This document shows, in pieces, positions 43,827 to 53,266 of a DNA stretch of 64,000 nt. The position numbers were made by a program, and so were the translations under genes. Origin of the DNA: JAHECE01 sp963780675 (GTDB taxonomy: Bacteria > Actinomycetota > Actinomycetes > Actinomycetales > JAHECE01); the NCBI GenBank assembly GCA_963780675.1, contig CAWACR010000006.1, positions 1 to 64,000 on the forward strand, in the 5' to 3' direction. The notes beneath the pieces were generated by a model that was given only the letters and a program-made list of their open reading frames with translations, had not been told where the DNA came from and made no database searches. Each line of letters opens with the position of its first letter. The first letter of the stretch is position 1.

Positions 43827-44129
43827 CCAAACGGGGGCACGCACCGGTGGAGGTCGTCGTCGCCCAGACGGCCGCCTGCGCCGGGGGGTCGCCCGACGCC
43901 CCCGCCCACACTGCCGGCTGTCCTGCTGCCGAGCCCGCCGACGCGTCGGCGCTCGACGTGGCGCTGGGCTCGCCGGACGGGACATCCTCGGCTGTGAGCC
44001 GCATCATGTCCACGACGAAGAGAGCGACCACTGCGGTGGGGAAGACGGCGTCGCCGGTCCGGCGCACGGACGAGGACGTGACGGCGCGGGTACCGCTCCG
44101 TCACGTGTCCGACCAGTGGTTCCGCCTCC
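43827..44129. other. Intergenic region
   Basis: Nothing supported in these 303 bases. The hypothetical gene at 42981 and the ABC permease gene at 44130 converge here. Confidence 0.35.
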
Positions 44130-45746
44130 CTATGCCACCTTCGGGCTGCGCTCGGCGATCGCCGCGGCGGCGGCTGCCCCGGGGACGGCCAGTGCGAAGA
44201 GCACGGTGAGGCGCGCCGTCGTCGGCCACTCGAGGTACGGCTGGCCGAAGGCCCAGAAGACCGACAGCCGGTTGAGCCAGTCGGGCCAGTTGAGGAAGGG
44301 CACGAGGTAGGCGATGAGGTAGGACATGCCGACGACGACGGCGAGCACCGTGACCGCGACGCCTCGCCTCAGCCAGGCGACGAGGATGGCGGCGACGGCC
44401 CCCAGGGCTGCGCCGAAGAGCAGCGTCGTGACCGTGAGGCGACCCAGGCCGGCGGCGTCCACGGCGCTTCCGATCGCGGCGGCCGACGCCACGAGCGTGC
44501 CGAGCGAGGCGAGGGTGACGGCGAGCACGCCGACGGCGACCGCGAGGAGCCGTTCGAGCACGAGCCGGGTCCAGGAAACGGGTCCGGCCAGGAGGATCTC
44601 GACCCTGCCCTGGGCGAGGTCGGCGACCCAACCGGACGCCTGGACGATCACGTACGCGGCGATGACCGGGGAGACCAGCGCCCCGGTGAAGGACCAGTAG
44701 ACGGTCTCCGCGGTGAGGCCGGGCCCGGCTCCGGCGAGGGCGCCGATGAAGTCGAAGGCCGACCAGACGTCCATGACGACCGGCTGGAGGACGGCCATGA
44801 GCGCCGTGAGGGTCGACGCGCCGATCGCCCAGGCGAGCAGGCCGTACCGGCCCCGGCGCAGGGTCGCCGTCCAGACCGAGGAGAGCAGCGCCGTCGGGAC
44901 CTTCGTGGCGCCCTCCTCGGGCGCCGTCGTGGGCCGCCGCGCCCAGAGAGCCGCCGCGTAGTCGCGGCGGACGAACGCCCAGGTGGCGAGCCCGATCAGG
45001 ACGGCTGCCATGGCGACGAGCATCGCGCAGGCGAGGGGGTCGAAGCCGTAGCCGGGCACGAGGGCGCGGGAGTAGTTGGCGTAGGTGAAGGGCGAGAAGT
45101 ACGCCAAGAAGGCGAAGGGGCCGAGTTCGTCGCCCATGTTCGTGATGACGTAGAGGGCGGTGACGACGACGGAGCTCGCCCCCGCCGCGCTGCGTGCGCT
45201 CGTGATGAGCTGACCGGCCAGGAGGCCGATGCCGTAGCCCACCATCGCGGCGAGGCCGGACGCGCCCAGCGTGATCAGGGAGCCGGCGACGTCGGGCTCG
45301 CCGCCGCCCGCGAGCCCGGCGGCGACGCCGAGGGCCAGCCCGGTGGAGATGGCCGCCATGGCGATCGCGAACCCGGCGGTCCGGTCCCGGACGACGCGGG
45401 AACGGCGGGCGCCCGTGGCGAGGACCTCCTCGAGGGCGTGGCGCTCCTCAGCGCCGCGGATCGCCTTCGCGCCCTGCACGGCGCCGTAGATCCCGAGGAA
45501 GAGGTTGAAGAAGATCACGTTGTGGTACGTGACGTAGCCGCCCAGGGTGTCGAGCCGCTCGGCGGGCCAGCGCAGGACCCGCATCGCCTCGGCGCCGGCC
45601 GTGACGCTGACCGCCAGGGCCTGCCAACCGCCCGGGAAGTCTTTCGCCTCCGTGGCGATCGCCATCGCCATGACGTACATCGTCAGGCCGCCGCCGAGGA
45701 CCCACACGATCGCCGAGGTCCGCAGGGTGCGCAGGGTCTCACCCAC
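44130..45746 (-). CDS. ABC exporter permease (ABC-2-like, 12 helices)
   Basis: The 538-residue protein has about twelve membrane segments in two similar halves, for example IVWVLGGGLTMYVMAMAIAT, AAMVGYGIGLLAGQLITSAR, AVLIGLATWAFVRRDYAAAL in the first and LLAWAIGASTLTALMAVLQP, LGAVAAILVAWLRRGVAVTV, LTVLFALAVPGAAAAAAIAE in the second. A cytoplasmic loop has WARRPTTAPEEGAT. It matches permeases paired with single ATPases in actinobacterial drug or polyketide exporters such as the tetronasin type. GTG at 45746 starts it 28 bp after its ATPase. It is the last of a four-gene operon. Confidence 0.85.
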   Translation of the reverse strand: MGETLRTLRTSAIVWVLGGGLTMYVMAMAIATEAKDFPGGWQALAVSVTAGAEAMRVLRWPAERLDTLGGYVTYHNVIFFNLFLGIYGAVQGAKAIRGAEERHALEEVLATGARRSRVVRDRTAGFAIAMAAISTGLALGVAAGLAGGGEPDVAGSLITLGASGLAAMVGYGIGLLAGQLITSARSAAGASSVVVTALYVITNMGDELGPFAFLAYFSPFTYANYSRALVPGYGFDPLACAMLVAMAAVLIGLATWAFVRRDYAAALWARRPTTAPEEGATKVPTALLSSVWTATLRRGRYGLLAWAIGASTLTALMAVLQPVVMDVWSAFDFIGALAGAGPGLTAETVYWSFTGALVSPVIAAYVIVQASGWVADLAQGRVEILLAGPVSWTRLVLERLLAVAVGVLAVTLASLGTLVASAAAIGSAVDAAGLGRLTVTTLLFGAALGAVAAILVAWLRRGVAVTVLAVVVGMSYLIAYLVPFLNWPDWLNRLSVFWAFGQPYLEWPTTARLTVLFALAVPGAAAAAAIAERSPKVA

Positions 45747-45774
45747 CAGGCCCGGCGCGGGGACGGTGGTGGTG

Positions 45775-46707
45775 CTACTCCCGGATCTCCGGCGCGAACT
45801 CAGAGAGGAACACCTCCTCCAGGGACAGCTCGCGGGAGTCGAGCTCGACGACGTCGTGCGCCGTCAGCCAGGTCAGGAGCGGGCCGACTGATCCCCGAAC
45901 CGTGCAGGTGAGGCGGTCGCCGTCGACCTCGGCATCGCTCACGCCGGGGAGCCGGCCGAGGTCGGCGGCGTCGAGACCCTCGCGCACGATCGCGTCGATC
46001 CGGTGGACACGGACGGTGCGCAACTCCTCCATCGACCCCACGCGCAGCAGCCGGCCGTCGCGGATGAGGCCGATGCGGTCACAGATCAGCTCCACCTCGG
46101 CGAGCACGTGGGAGGACAGGAGGACCGTGGCGCGGCCGGCCACGGCCTCGGCGACCAGCGCGCGGAACTCGCGCTGGATGAGGGGGTCGAGGCCGAGGGT
46201 GGGTTCGTCGAGGATCAGCAGGTCGGGGGCGTGCATGAAGGCCTGGACCAGGTGCACCTTCTGCTTGTTCCCGTGGGAGAGCTTCTCGTAGCGGGTGCCG
46301 AGGTCGAGGTCGAGGCGGGCGGCCAGGGCGAGGATCCCGGCCCGGTCGACGCCGCCGCGCAGGCCGGCGAGCAGCCCGATCACGTAGCCGGCGCTCACAC
46401 CGGGGAACTGGGGAAGTTCGCCGGGCAGGTAGCCGATCCGTCGCTTGAGGGCGAGGCTGTCGCGGCGGGAGTCCAGGCCGAGGATCGTGGCCGCGCCACG
46501 GTCAGGGCGGATGAGGTCCATGAGGAGGCGGATCGTCGTCGTCTTCCCCGCCCCGTTGGGGCCGACGAAGCCGAAGACCTCACCCCGGCGGATCGTCAGG
46601 TCGAGGTCGAAGACGCCGTGCCCCTGGCCGTAGTCCTTGGTCAGCCCCGCGCAGACGACGGCGTCGCCGTCGACTGTCCCGCGCCCGGTGGGTGAGGGTT
46701 TCGGCAT
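45775..46707 (-). CDS. ABC transporter ATP-binding protein
   Basis: The 310-residue ATPase has Walker A VGPNGAGKTTTIRLLMDL, Q-loop region IGYLPGELPQFPGVSAGYVI, signature YEKLSHGNKQKVHLVQA (an LSHGN variant), Walker B LLILDEPTLGLDPLIQRE and switch His in LSSHVLAEVE. The C-terminal domain binds the permease. It is of the DrrA-like multidrug type. ATG at 46707 follows AAGGA at about -12. Its partner permease follows. Together with the pair at 46823-49443 it forms a four-gene operon. Confidence 0.92.
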   Translation of the reverse strand: MPKPSPTGRGTVDGDAVVCAGLTKDYGQGHGVFDLDLTIRRGEVFGFVGPNGAGKTTTIRLLMDLIRPDRGAATILGLDSRRDSLALKRRIGYLPGELPQFPGVSAGYVIGLLAGLRGGVDRAGILALAARLDLDLGTRYEKLSHGNKQKVHLVQAFMHAPDLLILDEPTLGLDPLIQREFRALVAEAVAGRATVLLSSHVLAEVELICDRIGLIRDGRLLRVGSMEELRTVRVHRIDAIVREGLDAADLGRLPGVSDAEVDGDRLTCTVRGSVGPLLTWLTAHDVVELDSRELSLEEVFLSEFAPEIRE

Positions 46708-46822
46708 CGCGATCCTTCCGCCGCGTCGACGTCCTCGGAGGGACCCGATCGGATCGTCTACCCGGGGAGCGCCCACGCCAAGGGCCGAAGGGCCCGCCCT
46801 GGGGGTGCGGCGCCTTCGCGGT

Positions 46823-48496
46823 TCAGGCTCCCACGAGGTCGCGGCGTTCGAAGGCGAGGATGCCCGCGGTCGCGAGCGCGATCCCGACGGCGGTCATGAC
46901 GATCGCCGCCGTCAGGCCGAAGGCGTCGACCGGGACCTCCTCGAGGTGGTGGAAGGGCGAGAGCCCGACGACGGCCTCGGGCCACTCCATCAGGGGGCCG
47001 ACCACCTCGAGCACGTACGCGGCGAGCGGCACCGTCGCCCCCACCGCCACGGTCAGGCGCGGCGCCAGGCCGAATACGAGCACGGTCAGGCCGGCGAAGA
47101 CCGTGACGGCGGGCAACGCGTTGAACACGGCCGCGAACGCATCCCCGGCGCTGACCTCCGCGCCGCCGATCGAGGCACCCGCCCAGGTCGCGCCGGCCGC
47201 GACCGACGCGAGGACGACGACCGCGGCGCCGAGGCCGAGGACGTGCCCGCCGAGCCACCGCCACCGCCGGACCGGGCGGGTGAGGAGGAACTCCGCACGG
47301 GTGGAGGACTCCTCGGCGCGGGTCGCGCCCAACCGGAACGCCGCGTACACCGCGATGACCAGGCCGAGGATCGTCCCGGACATCCCGACGAAGCCCCGCA
47401 CCAGGTCGGAGACGTCCATCCCCATCGCCGCCAGGATCGCCTGGAAGCCCGGGTCGTCGACGAGGAACTCCCCGACGGTCGGCGCCATCGTGCCGACGAC
47501 GGCGCCCCACGCCGCCACGCCGGCGGCCCACCCCAGGAGGGGGCCGAGGTTCGCGCGCCACGCGAAGGCACCCGGGCTGCCGAGGCCCCACCGCCTCGAG
47601 CGCGGCGCGGACCGCTCCGCGAGCAGGGCCGCACCGGTGTCCCGCCGACGGCGGACAGCCACGGCCGCGGCGACCAGCACGGCCGTCACCGCCAGGGGCA
47701 CGAGAAGGACCGGCCACCGGTTGTCGCCGAACGCGCGGAGCTGGTCAAGCCACCCGGAGGGGGTGAGCCAGCCCAGCCAGGCGCGGGAGTCCGTGCTGTT
47801 GGACACCATCCGCAGCAGCACGCCGACGCCGATCACCGCGGCGGCCAGGCCCGAGGCGCCCGCCCGCGAGATGACCACCTGCGACGTCACGGCGGCGACC
47901 GCCACGGTCGTCGCCGCGAAGCCCGCCATCGCCGCCCCGAACACCGCGGCACCCGTGACCTGGGCGCCCGCGGCGGCGAGCGCGATCGCCAGGGCCAGGC
48001 CGACGGCGACGCACGCCCCGAGCAGCACGAGCACCTGGGCCAGGAGAACCCTGGTCGCGCGGATCGGACCGGCGAGCACCGCCTCGGTCCGCCCCGCGGC
48101 CTCGTCACCCCGCATCACGCGGGTCGCCGTCGTGATCGCCCACGCCGCGATCGCGAGCGTGAGGTACATCCCCGCGTCCCACACCACGAAGCCGCCGAGG
48201 GTGTCGACAGCCGTGGGTGGACCCGCGATCATCCGGATCCCGGGATCCTCGCCCCACGCCACCAACGTGGCGCGGGACGCCGCGTCGGGGTAGCCGGTCG
48301 TGAACGCCAGGGCCTCGAACACCATGTAGACGGCGACGCCGATCACCATGGCCAGGACGCTCCGGCGGACCAGGCGGACGGACAACCGCACGACCGCCCA
48401 CGTGGCGCCACGGTGAACGACGCGAGCACTGCCCCCGCCGTCGTCGGCGGCGACCGCGCGGTGCCGGCGACTCCCCGCCGCCTGTGCCGTGGCCAT
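46823..48496 (-). CDS. ABC exporter permease (ABC-2-like, 12 helices)
   Basis: The 557-residue protein starts MATAQAAGSRRHRAVAADDG and shares the two-half helix layout of the permease at 44130, with segments such as LAMVIGVAVYMVFEALAFTT, VLVLLGACVAVGLALAIALA, VLLVPLAVTAVLVAAAVAVR and AAIVMTAVGIALATAGILAF. The extracytoplasmic loops are short. It should export a hydrophobic compound with the ATPase at 48559. ATG at 48496 lies 62 bp after the ATPase stop. The two permeases probably arose by duplication of one ancestor. Confidence 0.85.
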   Translation of the reverse strand: MATAQAAGSRRHRAVAADDGGGSARVVHRGATWAVVRLSVRLVRRSVLAMVIGVAVYMVFEALAFTTGYPDAASRATLVAWGEDPGIRMIAGPPTAVDTLGGFVVWDAGMYLTLAIAAWAITTATRVMRGDEAAGRTEAVLAGPIRATRVLLAQVLVLLGACVAVGLALAIALAAAGAQVTGAAVFGAAMAGFAATTVAVAAVTSQVVISRAGASGLAAAVIGVGVLLRMVSNSTDSRAWLGWLTPSGWLDQLRAFGDNRWPVLLVPLAVTAVLVAAAVAVRRRRDTGAALLAERSAPRSRRWGLGSPGAFAWRANLGPLLGWAAGVAAWGAVVGTMAPTVGEFLVDDPGFQAILAAMGMDVSDLVRGFVGMSGTILGLVIAVYAAFRLGATRAEESSTRAEFLLTRPVRRWRWLGGHVLGLGAAVVVLASVAAGATWAGASIGGAEVSAGDAFAAVFNALPAVTVFAGLTVLVFGLAPRLTVAVGATVPLAAYVLEVVGPLMEWPEAVVGLSPFHHLEEVPVDAFGLTAAIVMTAVGIALATAGILAFERRDLVGA

Positions 48497-48558
48497 CTCC
48501 CGGGCCCTCCTCTCCCGTGGTCCGCCGGGCCGTCGTCGTCCTCCGCAGGTCGTCGCCC

Positions 48559-49443
48559 TCAGTAGTAGGTCAGGAAGATCTCCTCCAGCGACGGCTCCAG
48601 CGTCCGCAGGCGGACGACGTCGACGCCGGCGAGGCGGGCCAGCAGCGGGGCCGGGGACCCGAGCACGGAGACTCGCACCCCGCCGGCGACGTCCGGGATC
48701 GGCTCGACCGCGCTCACCCCGGGGACGTCGCCCAGGAAGGGCACCGGGCCGTCGACGACCACCTCGACGACCGTCGCGGCGATCCGTCGCAACTCCTCCA
48801 GAGCGGCGACCTCCACCAGACGCCCCGCCCGCAGGATGCCGACCCGGTCGCAGAGGTCCTGGACCTCGTCCAGGATGTGCGAGGACAGGAAGATCGTCTG
48901 CCCCCGGCCGGCGGCCTCGCGAGCGAGCGCCTGGAACTGCGCCTCCATGAGCGGGTCCAGGCCCGCCGTCGGCTCGTCGAGCAACAGCAGGTCCGGGCGG
49001 CTCATGAACGCCGCCACCAGCGCGATCTTCTGCCGGTTCCCCTTGGAGTACGACCGCACCCGCGTGGACGGATCGAGCTCGAGACGCTCGAGCAGCTCCG
49101 CCCGGAACGCCTGGTCCACGCTCCCGAAGACGTTGCCGAGGAGGTCGAGGGTCTCGGTCCCGGTCAGCTGCGGCCAGAGCGCGACGTCGCCGGGCACGTA
49201 GGTCACGTGGCGGTGCGCCCGCTCGACATCGCCCACCGGGACTCCGAGGATCCTCGCGCTGCCGCGCGTCGGGCGGATCAGACCCAGCAGGAGCCGGATC
49301 GTCGTCGTCTTCCCCGACCCGTTCGGGCCCAGAAACCCGAAGACCTCACCCCGGCGGACCTCGAGGTCCAGGTCCGCCAACGCCACCACGGCCCCGAAAT
49401 GCTTCGTCAGGCCAGCCGTCGCGATGGCTGCCTGGTCCCTCAC
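48559..49443 (-). CDS. ABC transporter ATP-binding protein
   Basis: The 294-residue ATPase reads LTKHFGAVVALADLDLEVRR, Walker A LGPNGSGKTTTIRLLLGL, signature VRSYSKGNRQKIALVAAF (YSKGN variant), Walker B LLLLDEPTAGLDPLMEAQ and switch His in LSSHILDEVQ. It is DrrA-like and would drive the adjacent permease. GTG at 49443 is preferred because it begins the domain; the long open frame to 50061 is unrelated. It is the first gene of the operon. No regulator gene is adjacent. Confidence 0.92.
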   Translation of the reverse strand: MRDQAAIATAGLTKHFGAVVALADLDLEVRRGEVFGFLGPNGSGKTTTIRLLLGLIRPTRGSARILGVPVGDVERAHRHVTYVPGDVALWPQLTGTETLDLLGNVFGSVDQAFRAELLERLELDPSTRVRSYSKGNRQKIALVAAFMSRPDLLLLDEPTAGLDPLMEAQFQALAREAAGRGQTIFLSSHILDEVQDLCDRVGILRAGRLVEVAALEELRRIAATVVEVVVDGPVPFLGDVPGVSAVEPIPDVAGGVRVSVLGSPAPLLARLAGVDVVRLRTLEPSLEEIFLTYY

Positions 49444-49610
49444 GCCACGCCTCCCGCCGTCCCTACCCACGGGCCTTGACCACCCACTGCCCACGGTCGT
49501 CGCCAGCACGCTCGACCACCAGGGCTCAACGTCCCGTCCCAGGTCGCGGAGCTCCCGCGCCCTGCGCCTCGAGGGTCCGTGGTGGGTGGGTAGCCGGCGG
49601 CGGTCAGGCG

Positions 49611-50147
49611 TCAGCGCCTCGGCATGCGAGGCAGGAGGAACGGCGTGGCCCGCTTGTACCGGAGGTACGCGGGCCCGAAGCGCGCCGCCAACTCCTTCTC
49701 CTCGACGAACCGGACGTACAGCAGCAGCAATCCGCCCAGGCCGGCCACGATCCCAATCGCCGAGACGGAGCCGAGCCAGACGCCGACGCCCAGGTATCCG
49801 AGGATGGCGCCCAGCGTCATGGGGTTGCGGCAGTAGGTGAACGGCGGCTTCACGACGAGCCGTTGTGTCGGCATCATCGGGAGCGGCGTCCCGGATCCGG
49901 TGTCCACCTGGGCCTTGACAGCGGAGAGCCCGAGGGAGGCGCCCACCAGGACGAGGCCCGCACCGCCCAACCGGTTGCCCAACCCGGCCCCGAAGGGCCG
50001 CAGGCGGAGCCTCCTGTCGAGCGCGCGGGAGCCGCGTACGAGGAGAAACGGGAAGACCCACCAGAAGACGGTGCCGAGGAGGAAGAGGACCACCAGCCGC
50101 CGGCGCAGGGTGTACTCGTGGCCGGCCCAGTCCAGGTACGTCTTCAC
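49611..50147 (-). CDS. Isoprenylcysteine carboxyl methyltransferase-family membrane protein
   Basis: The 178-residue product has several membrane helices (LVVLFLLGTVFWWVFPFLLV; LGGAGLVLVGASLGLSAVKA; AIGIVAGLGGLLLLYVRFVE) and the ICMT/PEMT signature PPFTYCRNPMTLGAILGYLG, followed by EEKELAARFGPAYLRYKRAT, which binds SAM and substrate. Bacterial members methylate or modify lipids or small molecules, and many have unknown substrates. GTG at 50147 fits the family start. Being next to the exporter operon it might modify an exported compound; that is inference. Its start overlaps the 3' end of the next minus-strand gene (50144) by 4 nt. Confidence 0.85.
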   Translation of the reverse strand: MKTYLDWAGHEYTLRRRLVVLFLLGTVFWWVFPFLLVRGSRALDRRLRLRPFGAGLGNRLGGAGLVLVGASLGLSAVKAQVDTGSGTPLPMMPTQRLVVKPPFTYCRNPMTLGAILGYLGVGVWLGSVSAIGIVAGLGGLLLLYVRFVEEKELAARFGPAYLRYKRATPFLLPRMPRR

Positions 50148-51796
50148 GGTTCTCCGTCCCCTTGGTCGGGGAGCCCGCAGGTGGCGGCGCCCCTTGACCG
50201 CCTCGTCCGACCGGTGCCGCCAGGCGCTGCCGACCGCCGGCTCGCGTCGGGAAGGACGAGCATGTGGTCCGGATGCCTCTGGTTCCAGTTCACATGGGCC
50301 CACCGCATGGACCGGTGCCGCACCCACGACCACACCTTCCAGCTGACGAACACCAAGGCTGCGATGACGATCCAGGTCAGCCATCCGCGCATCGTGGTGG
50401 CGCCCGTCAACCCGACCTCTCGAGCGACGTTGATCAGAGTGTCCGAGAAGCCGCTTTGGGTATTCAGGGAAGCGATTGCGACTACCCCAGCGCCTGCGGC
50501 AACGGCCGCCCCAGTCGCGCTTCGGAGCCGGACCGCCCTGACGGCGCGGACAATCTCTCGGTTGTAGGCCCCGACCGCATCGTTGAACCGCCCGACGTAT
50601 CCGTCGGCCGGCCCCGTGTACCACGCGACGAAACGCTCGACGTCATCGGCCGTCGCCGAGTCCCCCCGAGCGAGAACGACCTCCATCATCTGCAGCTCTT
50701 CACCGAGCATCGCATTGATCTCGCCGTTGAGCGTCCGCTCCTCGGTGTCAACGATTGCCTGGATCCTGGCGCGCGCCCAGGCGAAGAATCCCTCGACATT
50801 CAGGTCACTTCCAAGAGGGGAGATGATGTCGAGCTGGTGCTGCCGCGCGAACAGCGCGGGCGCATCGACGAGAGGGCCGTTTTCATCCCGTGCGATCCGG
50901 CGCAGGGTCTTGCGTGAGACCCTCCCGGCCTCCTCCTTCTCACGTCGAGCGCTCGCGCTGTTCAACGACTCCAGCGCCTGGATCGCCCCTCGGCTATAGA
51001 GGTCTGACCTGGTCTCCCGGCCGGTCGACCGAGGCGCGGTGGCAGGGGCACCCAGATTGCCCCGGCTCCATGAGACGTACAGCTTCTTGGTGAAGTGGTG
51101 GTCCGCGGGGATTCTCAGGAGCTCGGAGGCCAGCCAGATGACCAGGAATGCGGCGAGCTCCCGTCCCATGTCCATGGGAATCCACTCCCGGCCCCCGATC
51201 AGCTGGAAGACGACGAGGCCGAGCAGGGCAAAGGAGAGGATTCCCCACACCCGGTGAGCGAATCCGCTGCTCAACTCCGTGCTCTCGGCCTCCACTCTCG
51301 CTGCCGCTGCACCGACAGCCCGGTTGTGGGCCACGACTGCGTCGTTGAACCTCCTGACGAAGCCATCCTTCTCGTCGTCATAGAAGACGACGAAGTCAAG
51401 AACGTCGTCGGCCGTCGCGGCGTCGTCCTGCAGAACCGCCTCGATGGCATCCCGCTCTTCGTCCAGCAACAGCAGGAGCTCCCCGTTCAGCACGGACAGC
51501 CGCGTCTGCGCATTTTGCCACAAACGAATAGCGGCCCAATCCGCGAATCCCGCGACGCTCATGTCCGGGAATCGCTCGTCGCGCTCGCGGGTCTGCCCCA
51601 TGAAGGCATCCATCGCATTCGTGAGCGTCTTCTTCAGGTCGGGGTCCGACACCGCCTCCGCCCGCGCCCTCATCGACCGCATCTGCAGCGTCGTCAACAT
51701 CTTGAATGTTCGCGCATCTTTGCTTGTCCACGGATCTATGGGCAGGATGCAGGAAGTCCTGTGCGCAGAGATGTAGGCGTCGAGATCGTTCGACAA
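50144..51796 (-). CDS. Membrane protein with internal duplication, unknown function
   Basis: The product of about 550 residues contains two related halves. Half 1 has a GELLLLLDEERDAIEAVLQD stretch, TADDVLDFVVFYDDEKDGFV and RRFNDAVVAHNRAV followed by helix ILSFALLGLVVFQLIG. Half 2 has NGEINAMLGEELQMMEVVLA, TADDVERFVAWYTGPADGYV and GRFNDAVGAYNREI followed by helices near VAAGAGVVAIASLNT and WIVIAALVFVSWKVW. Each half thus has a helical cytosolic module and one or two membrane spans. I do not recognise the family. The start is uncertain: TTG at 51796 or ATG at 51700. It overlaps the methyltransferase gene by 4 nt, so they may be coupled. Confidence 0.6.
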   Translation of the reverse strand: MSNDLDAYISAHRTSCILPIDPWTSKDARTFKMLTTLQMRSMRARAEAVSDPDLKKTLTNAMDAFMGQTRERDERFPDMSVAGFADWAAIRLWQNAQTRLSVLNGELLLLLDEERDAIEAVLQDDAATADDVLDFVVFYDDEKDGFVRRFNDAVVAHNRAVGAAAARVEAESTELSSGFAHRVWGILSFALLGLVVFQLIGGREWIPMDMGRELAAFLVIWLASELLRIPADHHFTKKLYVSWSRGNLGAPATAPRSTGRETRSDLYSRGAIQALESLNSASARREKEEAGRVSRKTLRRIARDENGPLVDAPALFARQHQLDIISPLGSDLNVEGFFAWARARIQAIVDTEERTLNGEINAMLGEELQMMEVVLARGDSATADDVERFVAWYTGPADGYVGRFNDAVGAYNREIVRAVRAVRLRSATGAAVAAGAGVVAIASLNTQSGFSDTLINVAREVGLTGATTMRGWLTWIVIAALVFVSWKVWSWVRHRSMRWAHVNWNQRHPDHMLVLPDASRRSAAPGGTGRTRRSRGAATCGLPDQGDGEP

Positions 51797-52233
51797 GGCG
51801 CGACTTTCCCACGCCGCAACTCTCCGAAGCGTCCGACCAGGCACGTTCTCATGGCCTATTTGTGCGCGACCACTGCTGCCCGTACGAGTCACCGCCCAGC
51901 GTCCTCTCCGGCGGTCTCGACGTCGGGTCCCGGCGTCGGGACGACAATCCGTCCTCACGCTACCGCGTCGTTGCCCGAGGCGCGGCGGGAGGCGCCGACG
52001 AATCGCGCCGAGAACCTGCTCGCTCTGGATACCGCCGTGGCGGACGGGAATGCGAAATGCTCCCTCGCGTCGTCGGGACGACTCCGCGTCCGCCCCGTCA
52101 TTCGGCCACCTCGGGTTGCCGTGCGAGGCCTCGTGGCAGTCATCGGCGAGAGCCGCGCCCGCGCCACCGCAACCGCCACCGCAACCGGAGCGAGTCAGGC
52201 GGGCACGTCGACGCTGGTGAGATCCTTCCCTGC
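51797..52233. other. Intergenic region before the biosynthetic cluster
   Basis: Nothing supported with confidence. The divergent promoters of the duplicated membrane protein and the KASIII-like gene should lie here. Confidence 0.4.
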
Positions 52234-53262
52234 GTGAGCCACCGACCCGTCGCAGCCGAAGGTCCCCGAGCCCTTCCGGTGCGGATCATCGGCACCGGCA
52301 CCTACGCCCCTGTCCGGGTGGTCGAGTCGACAGACCTCGACACGGCGCACGGGCGCCTCCCGGGCACCACCCTGGCCGCGTCGGGAGTGGCACGCAGGCG
52401 CTGGGCCTCGCCCGAGGAGACATCTTCGCGCATGGCCGCTTCGGCGCTGGAGGACGCCGCGGCCTCCACTGACCTCGACCTCCGCGATCTCGACGCCCTG
52501 ATCGTCGGCTGCGTGGTGCCGGAGCAGCCGATGCCCACCACCTCGGTGCTCGTGCTGCGGCACCTCGGGCTCACCGGCGGACGGACCGAGGCCTTCGACG
52601 TCAACGCCTCGTGCCTGGGCTTCCTCACCGCACTGGAGGTCGCGGCCCTCGGCGTGAGCCTTGGGCGGTGGAGCACGGTCGGGGTCGTCGCGACCGACGT
52701 CGCCTCCCAGGGCCTCAACCACGCCGACGTCGAGTCCTCGTCGCTGTTCGGCGACGGCGCGGGCGCCGCCGTCGTCCGTCGCGCCGACGACGGCGAGGAC
52801 TCCGCGCTGCTCGCCCTGCGAGTCGCGTGCTGGCCCGAGGCTGCCGACCTCTGCCGGATCGACGCCGGCGGCACCCGCTGGAATGCCACGACCCCGCCAC
52901 CCGACCCGACGGCCTACCTCTTCCGGATGGACGGCCGCGGCGTGCTCAAGCAGGCCGCCGCCCGCCTGCCCGCCTTCCTCGCGGCGCTCTTCGCCGAGGC
53001 GGGCATCAGCCCGGAGGAGGTGGACGTCGTCGTCCCGCACCAGGCGAGCGGAGTCGGGATGCGCTACCTGCGCGAGAAACTCGGCTTCCCGCCCGAGAAG
53101 GTGGTCGACATCATCGCCGAGCGCGGCAACCAGGTAGCCGCCTCGCTCCCGACGGCGCTCCACGAGGCGGTGGCGAGCGGCCGCCTACGCCGCGGCGGGA
53201 CGGCCCTCCTGCTCGGCACGGCCGCGGGGCTCTCGGTCGGCGCCGCCCTGGTGAGGTACTAG
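52234..53262 (+). CDS. KASIII-like 3-oxoacyl synthase (OleA/FabH superfamily)
   Basis: The product of about 342 residues reads LPVRIIGTGTYAPVRVVEST and has the catalytic triad in EAFDVNASCLGFLTALEVAA (Cys), VVVPHQASGVGMRYLREKLG (His) and AERGNQVAASLPTALHEAVA (Asn). FGDGAGAAVVRR is the usual superfamily motif. It should condense an acyl-thioester with malonyl- or acyl-CoA/ACP. GTG at 52234 or 52279 may be the start. It opens a three-gene operon (KASIII, MBL, adenylating enzyme), separated from the MBL gene by 4 bp. Catalytic residues appear intact. Confidence 0.85.
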   Translation: MSHRPVAAEGPRALPVRIIGTGTYAPVRVVESTDLDTAHGRLPGTTLAASGVARRRWASPEETSSRMAASALEDAAASTDLDLRDLDALIVGCVVPEQPMPTTSVLVLRHLGLTGGRTEAFDVNASCLGFLTALEVAALGVSLGRWSTVGVVATDVASQGLNHADVESSSLFGDGAGAAVVRRADDGEDSALLALRVACWPEAADLCRIDAGGTRWNATTPPPDPTAYLFRMDGRGVLKQAAARLPAFLAALFAEAGISPEEVDVVVPHQASGVGMRYLREKLGFPPEKVVDIIAERGNQVAASLPTALHEAVASGRLRRGGTALLLGTAAGLSVGAALVRY

Positions 53263-53266
53263 CCGG

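Noticed and set aside
46637..48565. 642-residue plus-strand ORF rich in Arg, Asp and Gly
   Set aside because: It is antisense to the ABC permease and is a typical GC-rich shadow frame without domains.
51706..53262. KASIII gene extended to a 518-residue protein
   Set aside because: The added N-terminus is antisense to the duplicated membrane protein and lacks similarity. The conserved N-terminus begins near 52234-52279.
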